Assembly: GCA_000752215.1 (NCBI GenBank)
Contig: CCFG01000005.1
Location: forward strand, 185,812-249,811
Length of the DNA stretch: 64,000 nucleotides
Source: a bacterium MS4
GTDB taxonomy: Bacteria; Bacillota; Clostridia; Oscillospirales; Acutalibacteraceae
Reading direction: 5' to 3'
The position numbers and the translations under genes were made by a program. The notes below the pieces were generated by a model. It saw nothing but the letters and a program-made list of their open reading frames with translations, did no database searches and was not told the DNA's origin. Positions 40,271-49,442 of the stretch are shown here, piece by piece. The first letter of the stretch is position 1. The number at the start of each line of letters is the position of its first letter.

Positions 40271-40511
40271 CTGTCACCCTCCTGCTCGATTCCGCCCTCG
40301 ATTTCCGCTCACTGTCCTCAAACAAAAACACGCTCTCGATCGGTTCCCCGAATACCCTTGCGATATCGTACGCAAGCCAGACGGAAGGCTCATTTTTCCC
40401 GGTTTCGACCGCATTGATCGCCTGTCTGGACGCGCCCACCAGCTCGCCCAGCTGCTCCTGGGTCAGCCCAAACAGCTCCCGAAGCTCTTTGACCCTGTTT
40501 CTCACATTCAC
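40242..40511 (-). CDS. Small XRE-family regulator
   Basis: 89 aa. HTH at ~4-60 (VRNRVKELRELFGLTQEQLGELVGASRQAINAVETGKNEPSVWLAYDIARVFGEPIESVFLF) as in the YozG/Cro-like group, with a short charged tail. GGAGGGG lies before the ATG. A palindromic operator (GTAAAGTTTAC) sits in its promoter, so autoregulation is likely. Overlaps def downstream; whether def is controlled with it is an inference. Confidence 0.85.
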   Translation of the reverse strand: MNVRNRVKELRELFGLTQEQLGELVGASRQAINAVETGKNEPSVWLAYDIARVFGEPIESVFLFEDSERKSRAESSRRVTDGVAANQNV

Positions 40512-40520
40512 CCCTCCAAA

Positions 40521-40569
40521 GTAAAGTTTACCTTACATATATAGTAGCACCGGAATGCATTTATGTCAA
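40521..40569 (-). promoter_or_regulatory. Promoter and operator of the XRE-def unit
   Basis: Minus strand TTGACA (40569-40564), 17-bp spacer, TACTAT (40546-40541), then the palindrome GTAAACTTTAC (40531-40521) and a GTAAGG half repeat; GTAAGG recurs upstream (40575-40580). Confidence 0.7.
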
Positions 40570-40652
40570 CTTGACCTTACATTCTTTTGATTCATTTCTT
40601 GCGCCGGAATTTATGGTATAATTATACAAAGAAAGTAGAGGCGCGCAGACAA

Positions 40653-42200
40653 ATGGAAAAATCGAGAATGTATCAAATGCTGTCCGATCTGAACAGACTG
40701 AAATGGAGCGTTACCTATAAAGGGATTATTGCCGGAATGATCGCGGGGCTTTTGGTGACACTCTACCGGCTGGGGATTGAATTCGGCACCGAAAAATCGC
40801 TGGAAGCGTATCAGTTTTTACGGCTGCATCCGATTTATATCATACCTTGGATGTTTCTCATCGCGATTGCGGGATACCTTACCTACCGGCTGGTAAAGTT
40901 CGAGCCGTATGCGAAGGGAAGCGGAATTCCGCAGGTTGAGGGAATCGTCCTGTTCGGAATGAAAATCAAGTGGCACACCGTGCTGATCGTACGGTATCTG
41001 GCGGGAATCCTGACATCCTTCTTCGGCGTTTCCCTGGGCCGGGAGGGGCCGTCCATCCAGATCGGGGCCGCCGGCAGCCAGGCGTTTGCAAAGAAGGCAG
41101 GAAAAAACAAGCTGGAAGAAAACTGCCTGATTACCGCCGGCGCTTCGGCCGGTCTTTCCGCCGCGTTCAACGCGCCGCTGTCCGGAATCATGTTTGCGCT
41201 GGAGGAAATTCACAGGACCTTTTCGCCCAATATCCTGATTGGCGCAACCACGGCCGCGCTGATGGCCGATGTGGTATCAAAATACTTTTTCGGGCTGAAG
41301 CCGGTGCTGAATTACACGGACATCCCGCAGCTGCCCATCCGGTATTATGGCCTGCTGTTGCCCCTCGGGCTTCTCTCCGGGATTGTGGGAGCCGCCGCCA
41401 ACAAGGGCCTGCTGAACATTGGCCTGCTCTACGCGAAGCTGCCCGCTTTTCTGCGGCCCGGCGCCGCGCTGCTTCTTGCTTTGCCCTGCGGGCTGCTGAT
41501 TCCCCAGGTGCTGGGCGGCGGCCAGAATCTGATCAAGCTGTCCGAAAGCGCCCAGATCAGCGTTTCCCTGCTGGCGATCTATCTGGTTATGAAGCTCGCC
41601 TTTACCTGTGTCTGCTTCGGAAGCGGGATTCCCGGCGGTATTTTTATGCCCATCCTTTCCTTGGGGGCCATGACCGGGTGTATTTTCGGAAAAATGATTA
41701 CCGTATGGGGCCTGTCGGCGGACTATATTCCCGCGTTCTGCGTCTGCGCAATGGCGGGCGCCATGTCCGCTTCCGTAAAAGCGCCCGTCACCAGCATCCT
41801 GCTGATGGCGGAAATGACAGGTTCGCTGGTACACCTGCTGCCGGTCGCGGCAGTTGCTTTTATTGCGCTGCTAACTTCCGATCTGCTGAAAATCTCCCCG
41901 ATTTACGAGATGCTGCTGGAACGGCTGACCGATGAAGAAACGGAAAGCACCGACGGGAAAAAGGCGGGCGCCATCATTGAAATTCCGGTGGAGCTCGGCT
42001 CTATGGTTGCCAGAAAAAAGGTGAAGGACGTCGGCTGGCCGGAGGGCGCGCTGATCGTATCTCTGCACAGGGGAGAAAAGGAGCTGGTCCCCAACGGGGA
42101 AACGCAGATTCTGCCCGGCGACTATCTGGTGGTCCTTTCCTCCGAACAGGCATTTGATGAAATGAACCGGTCGCTCATGGAGCTTTGCCGTTCCGACTGA
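40653..42200 (+). CDS. ClC-type H+/Cl- exchange transporter with TrkA-C domain
   Basis: 515 aa. About ten membrane segments with selectivity motifs GSGIPQVEG, GREGPSIQIG (gating Glu present, as in exchangers) and GIPGGIFMP. The C-terminal ~75 residues (VKDVGWPEGALIVSLHRGEKELVPNGETQILPGDYLVVL) are a TrkA-C/RCK-C ligand-binding domain in place of CBS domains. The ATG at 40653 follows GTAGAGGCG; earlier in-frame starts fall in the promoter region (TATAATTATA near 40616). Confidence 0.9.
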   Translation: MEKSRMYQMLSDLNRLKWSVTYKGIIAGMIAGLLVTLYRLGIEFGTEKSLEAYQFLRLHPIYIIPWMFLIAIAGYLTYRLVKFEPYAKGSGIPQVEGIVLFGMKIKWHTVLIVRYLAGILTSFFGVSLGREGPSIQIGAAGSQAFAKKAGKNKLEENCLITAGASAGLSAAFNAPLSGIMFALEEIHRTFSPNILIGATTAALMADVVSKYFFGLKPVLNYTDIPQLPIRYYGLLLPLGLLSGIVGAAANKGLLNIGLLYAKLPAFLRPGAALLLALPCGLLIPQVLGGGQNLIKLSESAQISVSLLAIYLVMKLAFTCVCFGSGIPGGIFMPILSLGAMTGCIFGKMITVWGLSADYIPAFCVCAMAGAMSASVKAPVTSILLMAEMTGSLVHLLPVAAVAFIALLTSDLLKISPIYEMLLERLTDEETESTDGKKAGAIIEIPVELGSMVARKKVKDVGWPEGALIVSLHRGEKELVPNGETQILPGDYLVVLSSEQAFDEMNRSLMELCRSD

Positions 42201-42298
42201 TTCTTTCCTCTCCCGGCGTTTGTTCCTGTTCCGGTAATTTGAACGTGGCATTCTTTATAATGTTTCCTAATCGCGGCGTTTTCGTCTGCTGCTTCCAC

Positions 42299-42338
42299 AA
42301 AAAATGCGTTCCCTGACGAGGGAACGCATTTTTATTTT
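42299..42338. terminator. Bidirectional terminator
   Basis: AAAAATGCGTTCCCT (42300-42314) pairs perfectly with AGGGAACGCATTTTT (42319-42333). It separates the convergent clC and PrpR-like genes. Confidence 0.88.
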
Positions 42339-42381
42339 GCCCGGGGCTTCTTTTCGAGTTCATCCGGGCGACGCTGCCCCG

Positions 42382-44202
42382 CTACGGAACATTTTTCGGA
42401 TGCGCGGAAGGAACCGGAAGACTGCCGCTTTTCAGCAGCCTCCAGAGGGTTGTCCGGCTGATTCCCAGCTGGTTTGCCGCCTGTGTGCGGTTCATGCCGT
42501 TTGCAATCATCGCGTCCTTAACCGCATTATGAATCGTCTCGTCAAGGGTGCATTTTTTGGCAGAAGCTTCCGCCGCGGCGGACGGGCTTTGCTTCCCGCT
42601 GATTTCCTCGCTCAGGACATCAATCACGTCCGTGACGGGAATCATCAGGGAGCCTGTAATCATAAACAGCTCTTTGAGCACTCGCTTGAACTGCTTTACG
42701 TTGTCATCCCAGCGGAAGCTTTGCAGATAGTTCATTGCCTCCGGCTCAAATCCAATGATTTTCTTGCCGTATTCCCTGTTCAGCTCGTTGATATACAGAA
42801 CCGCCAGATTGGGAATATCGCCGACGCGTTCCCTTAAGGGGGTAAGGTAGAGCGGGAATGCGCTCAGCCTGCTTGTAAGAAACTCACAGACCTTATTGTT
42901 ATAGGATTCCGACACCCTGCAGGTCACGGAAAAAATGATCTTGTTTTTATGGACAAACGGGGATTGCTGCAAAAACGCCACCAGTTCATTCAGGTATTTT
43001 TCCTTAAGATAATTCAGCTCCTTAAAATACAGGGCGATCCCCTGTTCGTAAAGCGGCGAATCGGTGCTGTTGAACAGGAAGTGAAGGCTGCGCGTGCCAA
43101 GCCGCTTACAGTCGACCAGATAGAGCGGAGCATTGCGGAAATCCGAATTGGCGTAGATGTAGTCCGCCAGCCTGCTCTTGCCCGTTCCCGATTCCCCAAT
43201 AATCACAACGGTGTTGCTTCCCCCGCTGTAGGCATCCGTTTTCTGGCGGAAGTCCTTGTTTTTGGTATCGTCGTAAAAAACATTGAAAAAATCTTTGGTC
43301 AGGTTTTCCGTGTTTTTTATCATGACTCCCGGAATATTGGTCTTGCTGTCAAACAGGGATTTTTTTACCTCAAAAACAAGAAAATGCTCTTTTCCCAGGG
43401 CTACGACACTGCCTTTTATCAGATAGAGGCTCTCGTTGATTTTCTTTTCCTTCTGAATCGCCTTTTCCTGTTTCACCAGCGGGATCAGGTGCGCGGCTGC
43501 TTCCACAAGCCTGTTTTCCAGCTCCGCGTTGGCTGCGTACCGCAGTGTTCCGGAAAAATCGAACAGCAGATACGCCTTTTTGAGATGCCCCGCATATTCC
43601 TCGAGCACCGAAACCGGGAGGTGCGATCTTTCCAGACAGGAAATCAGGTTTTGCGCTTCTCTCAGGCAGGAAAGGGCGCTTCCGAAGCCGGATGCCAGCA
43701 TGATAACGGAATTGATCCCGTTTTCCCTGCAGACACGGTTCACCTCGGAATCCCCCAGAAACATGGAATATTCCTGAGCTTTCAGCCCGTTTACCAGCCC
43801 TGCGGTGACGGTATCGGCGGCGACTGTTTCAATTTCCGACGAAAGCCCGGCCAGGTCCAGTGCCGAATCGGCCATCTCTGCCAGCCGCGGCGGCGCGATC
43901 AGTATTTTCTTCCCTGTGTAGCCGGCCGCGAGCCGCGCGGCGCTGAGAAGATCGTAAAAGGAAACCGGGATTTCAATTACGGGAACCGCCCCGGCTTCCT
44001 TTAATCTCTCATATGTTTTTCCCTGAGCAAGCACCGCCGCGTACCGCAGCAGGCCTTCGCCATATTTTACCAGTTGCTTTGCCTTCTCGGTTCCCTCTAG
44101 AATAACCTCAACGGCAAGGTCCGGAACCGACTGTGAGGCGGTGCGCATAATTTCGGCCATTCCTTCAGATGGAACCATCGCCAGAACCCGGATCATCTCC
44201 AT
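42382..44202 (-). CDS. PrpR-N / AAA+ / Fis-HTH regulator without GAFTGA
   Basis: 606 aa: PrpR-type sensor domain (~5-170), linker/PAS-like region, AAA+ domain with Walker A GESGTGKS (~336-343), and C-terminal Fis-type HTH (MNRTQAANQLGISRTTLWRLL). The sigma-54 contact loop GAFTGA is absent: the segment after NAPLYLVDCKRL reads FNSTDSPLYEQGIALYFKEL. Such proteins act at sigma-70 promoters. Divergent from the tetronate operon; a 9-bp inverted repeat lies between. Likely senses a tetronate-derived metabolite. Confidence 0.85.
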   Translation of the reverse strand: MEMIRVLAMVPSEGMAEIMRTASQSVPDLAVEVILEGTEKAKQLVKYGEGLLRYAAVLAQGKTYERLKEAGAVPVIEIPVSFYDLLSAARLAAGYTGKKILIAPPRLAEMADSALDLAGLSSEIETVAADTVTAGLVNGLKAQEYSMFLGDSEVNRVCRENGINSVIMLASGFGSALSCLREAQNLISCLERSHLPVSVLEEYAGHLKKAYLLFDFSGTLRYAANAELENRLVEAAAHLIPLVKQEKAIQKEKKINESLYLIKGSVVALGKEHFLVFEVKKSLFDSKTNIPGVMIKNTENLTKDFFNVFYDDTKNKDFRQKTDAYSGGSNTVVIIGESGTGKSRLADYIYANSDFRNAPLYLVDCKRLGTRSLHFLFNSTDSPLYEQGIALYFKELNYLKEKYLNELVAFLQQSPFVHKNKIIFSVTCRVSESYNNKVCEFLTSRLSAFPLYLTPLRERVGDIPNLAVLYINELNREYGKKIIGFEPEAMNYLQSFRWDDNVKQFKRVLKELFMITGSLMIPVTDVIDVLSEEISGKQSPSAAAEASAKKCTLDETIHNAVKDAMIANGMNRTQAANQLGISRTTLWRLLKSGSLPVPSAHPKNVP

Positions 44203-44227
44203 TTGAACTCCTCCACACTGTTTCTCT

Positions 44228-44286
44228 ATGAAACATTATAGCTATATTATTTTATAACATCAATAGTTTTATTTGATATGTTTCAT
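44228..44286. promoter_or_regulatory. Inverted repeat between regulator and tetronate operon
   Basis: ATGAAACAT (44228-44236) and ATGTTTCAT (44278-44286), perfect 9-bp arms 41 bp apart. Likely binding sites for the adjacent regulator. No -24/-12 sigma-54 promoter is seen. Confidence 0.55.
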
Positions 44287-44391
44287 ATCTAAACGGTTTT
44301 TCAATGTTTGGGATTCGCTATAGCTCCCGCCTTCCTGTAATATTAAATAAAAATTACACCACTAATCAAACGAAACAAGGATGAATGACAA

Positions 44392-45405
44392 ATGAAAACA
44401 AATGATGCAAGACCGCTGGTTGTCGTAACAATGGGCGATCCCGCCGGAGTCGGGCCGGAGATCTGCGCAGGCTGCATGACCGACGGCGATATCCTGAAGC
44501 AGGTTCGGCCGGTCGTGATCGGAGACCGCGGAATTTTACAAAGAGCGCTGGACCTGCAGGGAAGCAAATTTCAGATCCATCCGGTCCGGTCCCCTGAAGA
44601 AGGCGGGTACCAATTCGGAAGCATTGATTTAATGGAGACCGATCACGGCGTAACAGAGGAAATCGTATTTGGAAGCCCCAGTGTCCCGGCGGCCAAAATG
44701 GCGTACAGCTTTATATTAAAGGCAATCGAGCTTGGAAAGCAGGGCAGCACAGATGTGATTACCACCTGTCCGATCAATAAGGAATTCTTTGTCCGCGCAG
44801 GCTTTGGGGAAAAAGATCACACCGCCCTGTTCCGGAAGCACTTCGGCGGGGTGCCGACCGTCTCCATGTTCCACTGCAGGGAGCTCAGGGTGTTCCATTA
44901 CACCCGCCACATGTCGCTCAAAAATGCGATCGCCGCGCTGGATGTCGACAAACTGGTCGAATGCATGAAAGGAATCCACACCACGCTGCGCGGAATCGGG
45001 ATCACCTCCCCGAGGATTGCCGTCGCCGCCCTGAATCCCCATGCGTCGGATCACGGGCTCTTCGGCGATGAGGAAGAAAAATTTCTGATCCCCGCTATCC
45101 GGAAATGTGTGGAAATGGGCATCCGCGCAGAAGGACCGGTCCCTTCGGATTCCGTATTCTATCTGGAGAAGCGCGGCGTTTACGACGGGGTCCTTTCCCT
45201 TTTCCACGATCAGGGACATATCGCATGCAAAACGTATGACTTTGAAAAATCCGTTTCCCTGACGTTCGGTTTCCCGTTCATGCGCTCCACCGTCGACCAC
45301 GGCACGGCGTACGATATTGCGGGAAAAAACACGGCAAGCTACGAAAACCTGAAGGAAGCGATTCTGATGGGTGCGAAATATTGGAAGATGCAGCAGCCAG
45401 AATAA
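44392..45405 (+). CDS. pdxA2: PdxA2-type 4-phospho-threonate dehydrogenase
   Basis: 337 aa with the PdxA signature GDPAGVGPEICAG, metal/substrate residues in GFGEKDHTALF and the C-terminal STVDHGTAYDIAGK. In operons with a DUF1537 kinase, PdxA2 oxidises 4-phospho-D-threonate (or erythronate); the product decarboxylates to dihydroxyacetone phosphate. The next gene is that kinase, so a role in pyridoxal synthesis is unlikely. ATG preceded by AAGGATGAATGAC. First gene of the tetronate operon. Confidence 0.9.
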   Translation: MKTNDARPLVVVTMGDPAGVGPEICAGCMTDGDILKQVRPVVIGDRGILQRALDLQGSKFQIHPVRSPEEGGYQFGSIDLMETDHGVTEEIVFGSPSVPAAKMAYSFILKAIELGKQGSTDVITTCPINKEFFVRAGFGEKDHTALFRKHFGGVPTVSMFHCRELRVFHYTRHMSLKNAIAALDVDKLVECMKGIHTTLRGIGITSPRIAVAALNPHASDHGLFGDEEEKFLIPAIRKCVEMGIRAEGPVPSDSVFYLEKRGVYDGVLSLFHDQGHIACKTYDFEKSVSLTFGFPFMRSTVDHGTAYDIAGKNTASYENLKEAILMGAKYWKMQQPE

Positions 45406-45426
45406 AATAAAACGGAGGAGACAGTA

Positions 45427-46779
45427 ATGGAAAGAATCGGAATCATTACGGACGACATGACCGGCACAATGACGTGCGGAGTTTTGCTGGCAAAGAAAGG
45501 GATCAGCGCCTGTTCCTATTTTTCGGGCGACGATTTAAGAGGGGCGGAAGAACAGGAAGCGCTTATTCTCAGCGCAAACAGCAGAAACCTTTCCAAAGAA
45601 GACGCGCAGGCACACGTCCGGTCGGCTTATCACGCGCTGGCGCAGCGCGGAGCCAAGTATTTCACCAAGCGGATCGACACCACGTTTCGCGGGGGGATGG
45701 GCTACGAAGTGGACGCTTTGCTCGACGAGCTCCCGGACGACGCCATTGCGGTTATGGCCGCGACCATGCCCGACACCAGAAGAATTGTAGTCGGCGGTTA
45801 TTCCATTATCGACAATGTGGTCCTGACGGAAACCGGGGCGGGAAGAGACGTTTTATCCCCTGTAAAAGAGGCCCATATTCCAACGCTGATGCAAAGTCAG
45901 AGCCGTCGGAAGGTAGGAGCGATCTATCTTCAAACCGTGCTGTCGGGGGAAGAAGCCCTGCGCACCGCGCTGGAGCAGCAGAAAGCGGACGGGAACAAAA
46001 TCATCGTCATCGACGCGGTTTCGACAGAGCATCTTCACCGCATCGCACAGACCATACATAGCCTCGGCTGGAACACCGTCTGCGTCGACCCGGGCGCGTT
46101 CACCCAGCAGATGGCGCTTTGCAGGGGCTTCGGCCATCCCGACCGCGTCCCGGAAGGGCAGAAAGAGCAAGTGGATATCCCCTCCTGTTCCGAGAAGGTC
46201 CTTGTGGTCGCCGGCAGCGCGACGGAGGTTACACGCAGGCAGATCGAGAAACTGGCACAGTCCGGCTACGCCGCGGATGTATCCATCCACGCCGGTGAGC
46301 TGATCGACCGCAGCAAGGAAGACAATCCGGAAATCCGGAGGAGCATCGAGGAAGCGAACCGGTACCTTCACGACGAAACCAGCCGTGTTGTAGTTCTTGA
46401 GACTGCCTCCACAGGCGAGCGGCTGGTCCTGCAGGACTGGGAAAAGAAGCTCGGGCTGCCCTCCCGTCAGGCGTCCGCCAATATCAACCTCGGGCTCGGC
46501 GCAATTGTCAGGGGAATCGCGTTTGACCCGGCCAACAAAGACAAAATATCCGGAATCTACATGACCGGAGGAGACACCCTTGTCACAGTGCTCAAAGCCC
46601 TCGGAGCCGCGGGAATCCGTCTGGTGGACACCGTGCAGCCCCAGACCAACCTCGGCCGGATTATCGGCGGCGATTTTGACGGGATCAGAATCGTCGGAAA
46701 AGGCGGGCTGATCGGTGACGATGAAACCGCTGTCCGGGTAGTCAGCCGCCTGTACTACGAGCTGCAAAAAAATCGGTGA
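45427..46779 (+). CDS. Four-carbon acid sugar kinase (DUF1537)
   Basis: 450 aa. N-terminal substrate domain begins RIGIITDDMTGTMTCGVLLA and includes RIDTTFRGGMGYEVDALL. The C-terminal nucleotide domain has VVAGSATEVTRRQ and the glycine-rich MTGGDTLVTVLKALG. DUF1537 proteins (DtnK/OtnK/LtnK) phosphorylate threonate, erythronate or oxo-tetronates at O4. Beside pdxA2 it most resembles the D-threonate/erythronate route. AACGGAGGAGACAG precedes the ATG; 21 bp after pdxA2. Confidence 0.9.
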   Translation: MERIGIITDDMTGTMTCGVLLAKKGISACSYFSGDDLRGAEEQEALILSANSRNLSKEDAQAHVRSAYHALAQRGAKYFTKRIDTTFRGGMGYEVDALLDELPDDAIAVMAATMPDTRRIVVGGYSIIDNVVLTETGAGRDVLSPVKEAHIPTLMQSQSRRKVGAIYLQTVLSGEEALRTALEQQKADGNKIIVIDAVSTEHLHRIAQTIHSLGWNTVCVDPGAFTQQMALCRGFGHPDRVPEGQKEQVDIPSCSEKVLVVAGSATEVTRRQIEKLAQSGYAADVSIHAGELIDRSKEDNPEIRRSIEEANRYLHDETSRVVVLETASTGERLVLQDWEKKLGLPSRQASANINLGLGAIVRGIAFDPANKDKISGIYMTGGDTLVTVLKALGAAGIRLVDTVQPQTNLGRIIGGDFDGIRIVGKGGLIGDDETAVRVVSRLYYELQKNR

Positions 46780-46867
46780 GCCTTGACACGATGCACCCAC
46801 AGCAGAACGCCGCGGAGCAGGAGAAATGCTCGTGTGAATCCGCTGAATTTGGAGAGGAGTTAATCAA

Positions 46868-47833
46868 ATGAATTTTATGAAAAAGGTCCCCGGCGGACAA
46901 ATTATCGTTCCCATGCTGCTTGCAATGATCATCAACACCGCGTTTCCCACCTTTCTGGGAATCGGCGGTCCGACCACCGCGCTGTTTCAAAAAGGCACCC
47001 AGACCTTGATGGGGCTGTTCCTCATCATCTGCGGTTCCTCCATTAAAATCAAGGAAGCGGGCATGCCGCTTTACAAAGGAACCCTGATGCTCGTTATGAA
47101 GCTGGCGCTGGGCGGCGGAATCGGGTGGCTGGCAAGCTACCTGTTCGGTGCCTACGGCATTCTTGGCCTGACGCCCTTCGTTCTGTTCTGCGCGCTTCCC
47201 AGCAACAACAGCTCGCTTTATGTGGCGCTGAGCGGTGAATACGGCGACGCCACGGACATGGGCGCCGTTTCCATGCTGGCGCTGAAAAACGGTCCCTTCG
47301 GAAGCATGCTCGTCATGGGCATGAGCGGAGCCGCCCACATTCCGGTCACCGATATCATCGGCACACTGATTCCGATTCTGATCGGCGTGATCTGGGGCAA
47401 TCTGGATGAGAATTTCCGTACCCTGTGCTCCAAGTCGCAGCCCATCGTCGTTATCTTCCAGTCCTTTGCCATCGGCGCCAGCTCCAGCCTGCTTACCCTT
47501 TGGGACGCGGGTTTCAGCGGGATCCTGCTCGGCTTCATCTCCCTTGCCCTCGGTCTGATCATCCAGTTCCTTTATAACCTTTTCCTCAAAAAGAAATCTC
47601 CTCTCGGCGTTTCCATGGGTACCGTCGCCGCAAACTCCGCGCTGACGCCTTCCGTCATTGCGTCCGCCGACCCGACCTTCCAGAGCATGGTCCCGGTCGC
47701 CGCGGCCCAGTGCGCCACCGCTTCCGTAGTCACCATGATTATCTGCCCGTTCCTTGTGAACTTCTTTAATAAGAGGATCCTGAAAAAGCAGGGCGCGGAG
47801 CAGCCGCTCGAAGCGGCCGCGGCTTCCAAATAG
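46868..47833 (+). CDS. KdgT-family 2-keto-3-deoxygluconate-type permease
   Basis: 321 aa with about ten hydrophobic segments, starting MNFMKKVPGGQIIVPMLLAMIINTAFP as in KdgT. A secondary transporter for sugar acids; in this operon it more likely carries threonate or erythronate than KDG, which is inference from context. GGAGAGGAG precedes the ATG. Fourth position among catabolic genes. Confidence 0.9.
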   Translation: MNFMKKVPGGQIIVPMLLAMIINTAFPTFLGIGGPTTALFQKGTQTLMGLFLIICGSSIKIKEAGMPLYKGTLMLVMKLALGGGIGWLASYLFGAYGILGLTPFVLFCALPSNNSSLYVALSGEYGDATDMGAVSMLALKNGPFGSMLVMGMSGAAHIPVTDIIGTLIPILIGVIWGNLDENFRTLCSKSQPIVVIFQSFAIGASSSLLTLWDAGFSGILLGFISLALGLIIQFLYNLFLKKKSPLGVSMGTVAANSALTPSVIASADPTFQSMVPVAAAQCATASVVTMIICPFLVNFFNKRILKKQGAEQPLEAAAASK

Positions 47834-47860
47834 GCATCAACTATCAGAAAGGTCTTAACA

Positions 47861-48472
47861 ATGGATAACGAATTACTGCAAAGCTATCAGGACGCAGTCT
47901 GGATTGCAAAAACCCTGTTTCAGAAAGGGACGGTAACGGGTTCCGCCGCCAATATCAGTTTCCGGTGCGGCGATTCCGTCTATATTTCGCAAAGCGGCTC
48001 TATTTTCGGGCTGCTGTCGGAAAAGAGCTTCGCCCAGGTCGACCTGAACGGACAGCCTGTGAACGGCGGGCGGCCCAGCAAGGAGCTGCCGATGCACTTA
48101 ACTTTATATCGGGAATTTCCCTCGGTAAGGGCAGTGATCCATACCCACAGCTTTTATTCCACCATTTGGTCCACACTGCCCTTTGTCAATCCCGCAGACG
48201 CGATTCCGGAGGATACCCCCTATCTGAAAATGCAGCTGGGGGCCATCCGGCTGGTCGGATACCACAAGCCGGGTTCCGAGGAACTGTTCGAAGCTTTCCG
48301 GAAGGCTCTGGGAAACACGGCCGGATATCTGCTGAAGAATCACGGGCCGATTGTCGGGGGAAGCTCCCTGCTGGACGCGTTTGCAAAAATCGAAGAGCTC
48401 GAGACCAGCGCGAAAGTCGCCTGGCACCTGCACCGCGACGGTAATTTTGCGGCCGGTCCGGACGGACGGTGA
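47861..48472 (+). CDS. Class II aldolase/adducin family (OtnC-like decarboxylase)
   Basis: 203 aa. GSAANISFR phosphate-binding loop, zinc histidines in HTHSFYSTIWS and KNHGPIVGG. OtnC members of this family decarboxylate 3-oxo-tetronate 4-phosphate to DHAP, which completes the kinase and dehydrogenase steps encoded upstream. It begins 27 bp after the permease gene. AGAAAGG precedes the ATG. A strong terminator follows. Confidence 0.87.
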   Translation: MDNELLQSYQDAVWIAKTLFQKGTVTGSAANISFRCGDSVYISQSGSIFGLLSEKSFAQVDLNGQPVNGGRPSKELPMHLTLYREFPSVRAVIHTHSFYSTIWSTLPFVNPADAIPEDTPYLKMQLGAIRLVGYHKPGSEELFEAFRKALGNTAGYLLKNHGPIVGGSSLLDAFAKIEELETSAKVAWHLHRDGNFAAGPDGR

Positions 48473-48511
48473 TACATAAATACAGAAACAGCTTGCTCAA
48501 TCTATCTCCCC

Positions 48512-48547
48512 AAAGGGGCTGCCGCAGAATATTTGCGGCAGCCCCTT
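48512..48547 (+). terminator. Terminator of the tetronate operon
   Basis: AAAGGGGCTGCCGCA (48512-48526) pairs perfectly with TGCGGCAGCCCCTTT (48533-48547). Confidence 0.82.
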
Positions 48548-48692
48548 TGACACTTCCCCTATTCAACACGGCACACGGATACGGTAATCGCAAGCGATAA
48601 TGATATCCGCTTCGCCAATTTATAAATATCCCGCGACGGCGCGCTGCGCCTGTGGTATAATACTGTTATTCTATTGAATGCGGGTGAAACGA

Positions 48693-49310
48693 ATGGACGG
48701 CAAAATTGAACAGACCCTCCACAAGCTGCAAAGGAACCGCATGACGGGTTATTTCGCGGAAAGCCGCGAGGAAGTAACCGGACTGCTTTCAAAGCTCCTC
48801 CGGCCCGGAGAAACGGTCGGCTGCGGGGATTCCGTCACGCTGGAGCAGCTTGGCGTGTATGATTTTCTGCGGAACGGGGATTTTGTTTTCCTCGACAAAT
48901 ACCGCGAAGGGCTCTCCCCGGAAGAAAAGCGGGAGCTCTACATTAAAAACTTTTCCGCGGACACGTTCCTTACCGGCACAAACGCGGTAACCCGGGACGG
49001 CAGGCTGTTCAACATCGACGGAAACGGCAGCCGGGTGGCACCCATGGTGTACGGCCCGAAACAGGTGATCGTTGTCGTCGGGATAAATAAAATCGTCGGC
49101 TCCGTGGAGGAAGCGGTGGAGCGTGCCCGACAGATCGCGGCGCCCCTGGACGCGAAAAGGCTTGGCAAAAACACCCCCTGCGCAAAGCTCGGCCGGTGTA
49201 TCGACTGCCGCCACGAGCAGAGAATCTGCAACGATTTTGTCCTCATTTCCGGAAACTTTGACAAAAACCGATTCAAAATCATCCTTGTAAATGAAACCCT
49301 CGGCTACTGA
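48693..49310 (+). CDS. LUD-domain protein (LutC/DUF162 type)
   Basis: 205 aa: MDGKIEQTLHKLQRNRMTGYFAES.. with VGCGDSVTLEQLGVYDFL and TGTNAVTRDGRLFNIDGNGSRVA, the LUD core. A cysteine group CAKLGRCIDCRHEQRIC near the C-terminus may bind a metal or cluster. Related to lactate-utilisation subunits but stands alone. The ATG at 48693 is chosen; GGGTGA precedes it. An extended -10 (TGGTATAAT, 48653-48661) lies 32 bp upstream. Confidence 0.85.
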   Translation: MDGKIEQTLHKLQRNRMTGYFAESREEVTGLLSKLLRPGETVGCGDSVTLEQLGVYDFLRNGDFVFLDKYREGLSPEEKRELYIKNFSADTFLTGTNAVTRDGRLFNIDGNGSRVAPMVYGPKQVIVVVGINKIVGSVEEAVERARQIAAPLDAKRLGKNTPCAKLGRCIDCRHEQRICNDFVLISGNFDKNRFKIILVNETLGY

Positions 49311-49442
49311 TGCGATAATTGTTTCTGTTTCGGCAATTTCACGGCGGACACAGCATAAACGTTGAATAAGCGGGTCCTATCCTACAGCGATCGGATTTTG
49401 CGGTACGCCGTTAAAAAATACAGAGAAAAGGGGATTTTTCAA

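Noticed and set aside
44203..44391. Sigma-54 promoter for the tetronate operon
   Set aside because: No TGGCAC-N5-TTGC match was found and the regulator lacks GAFTGA.
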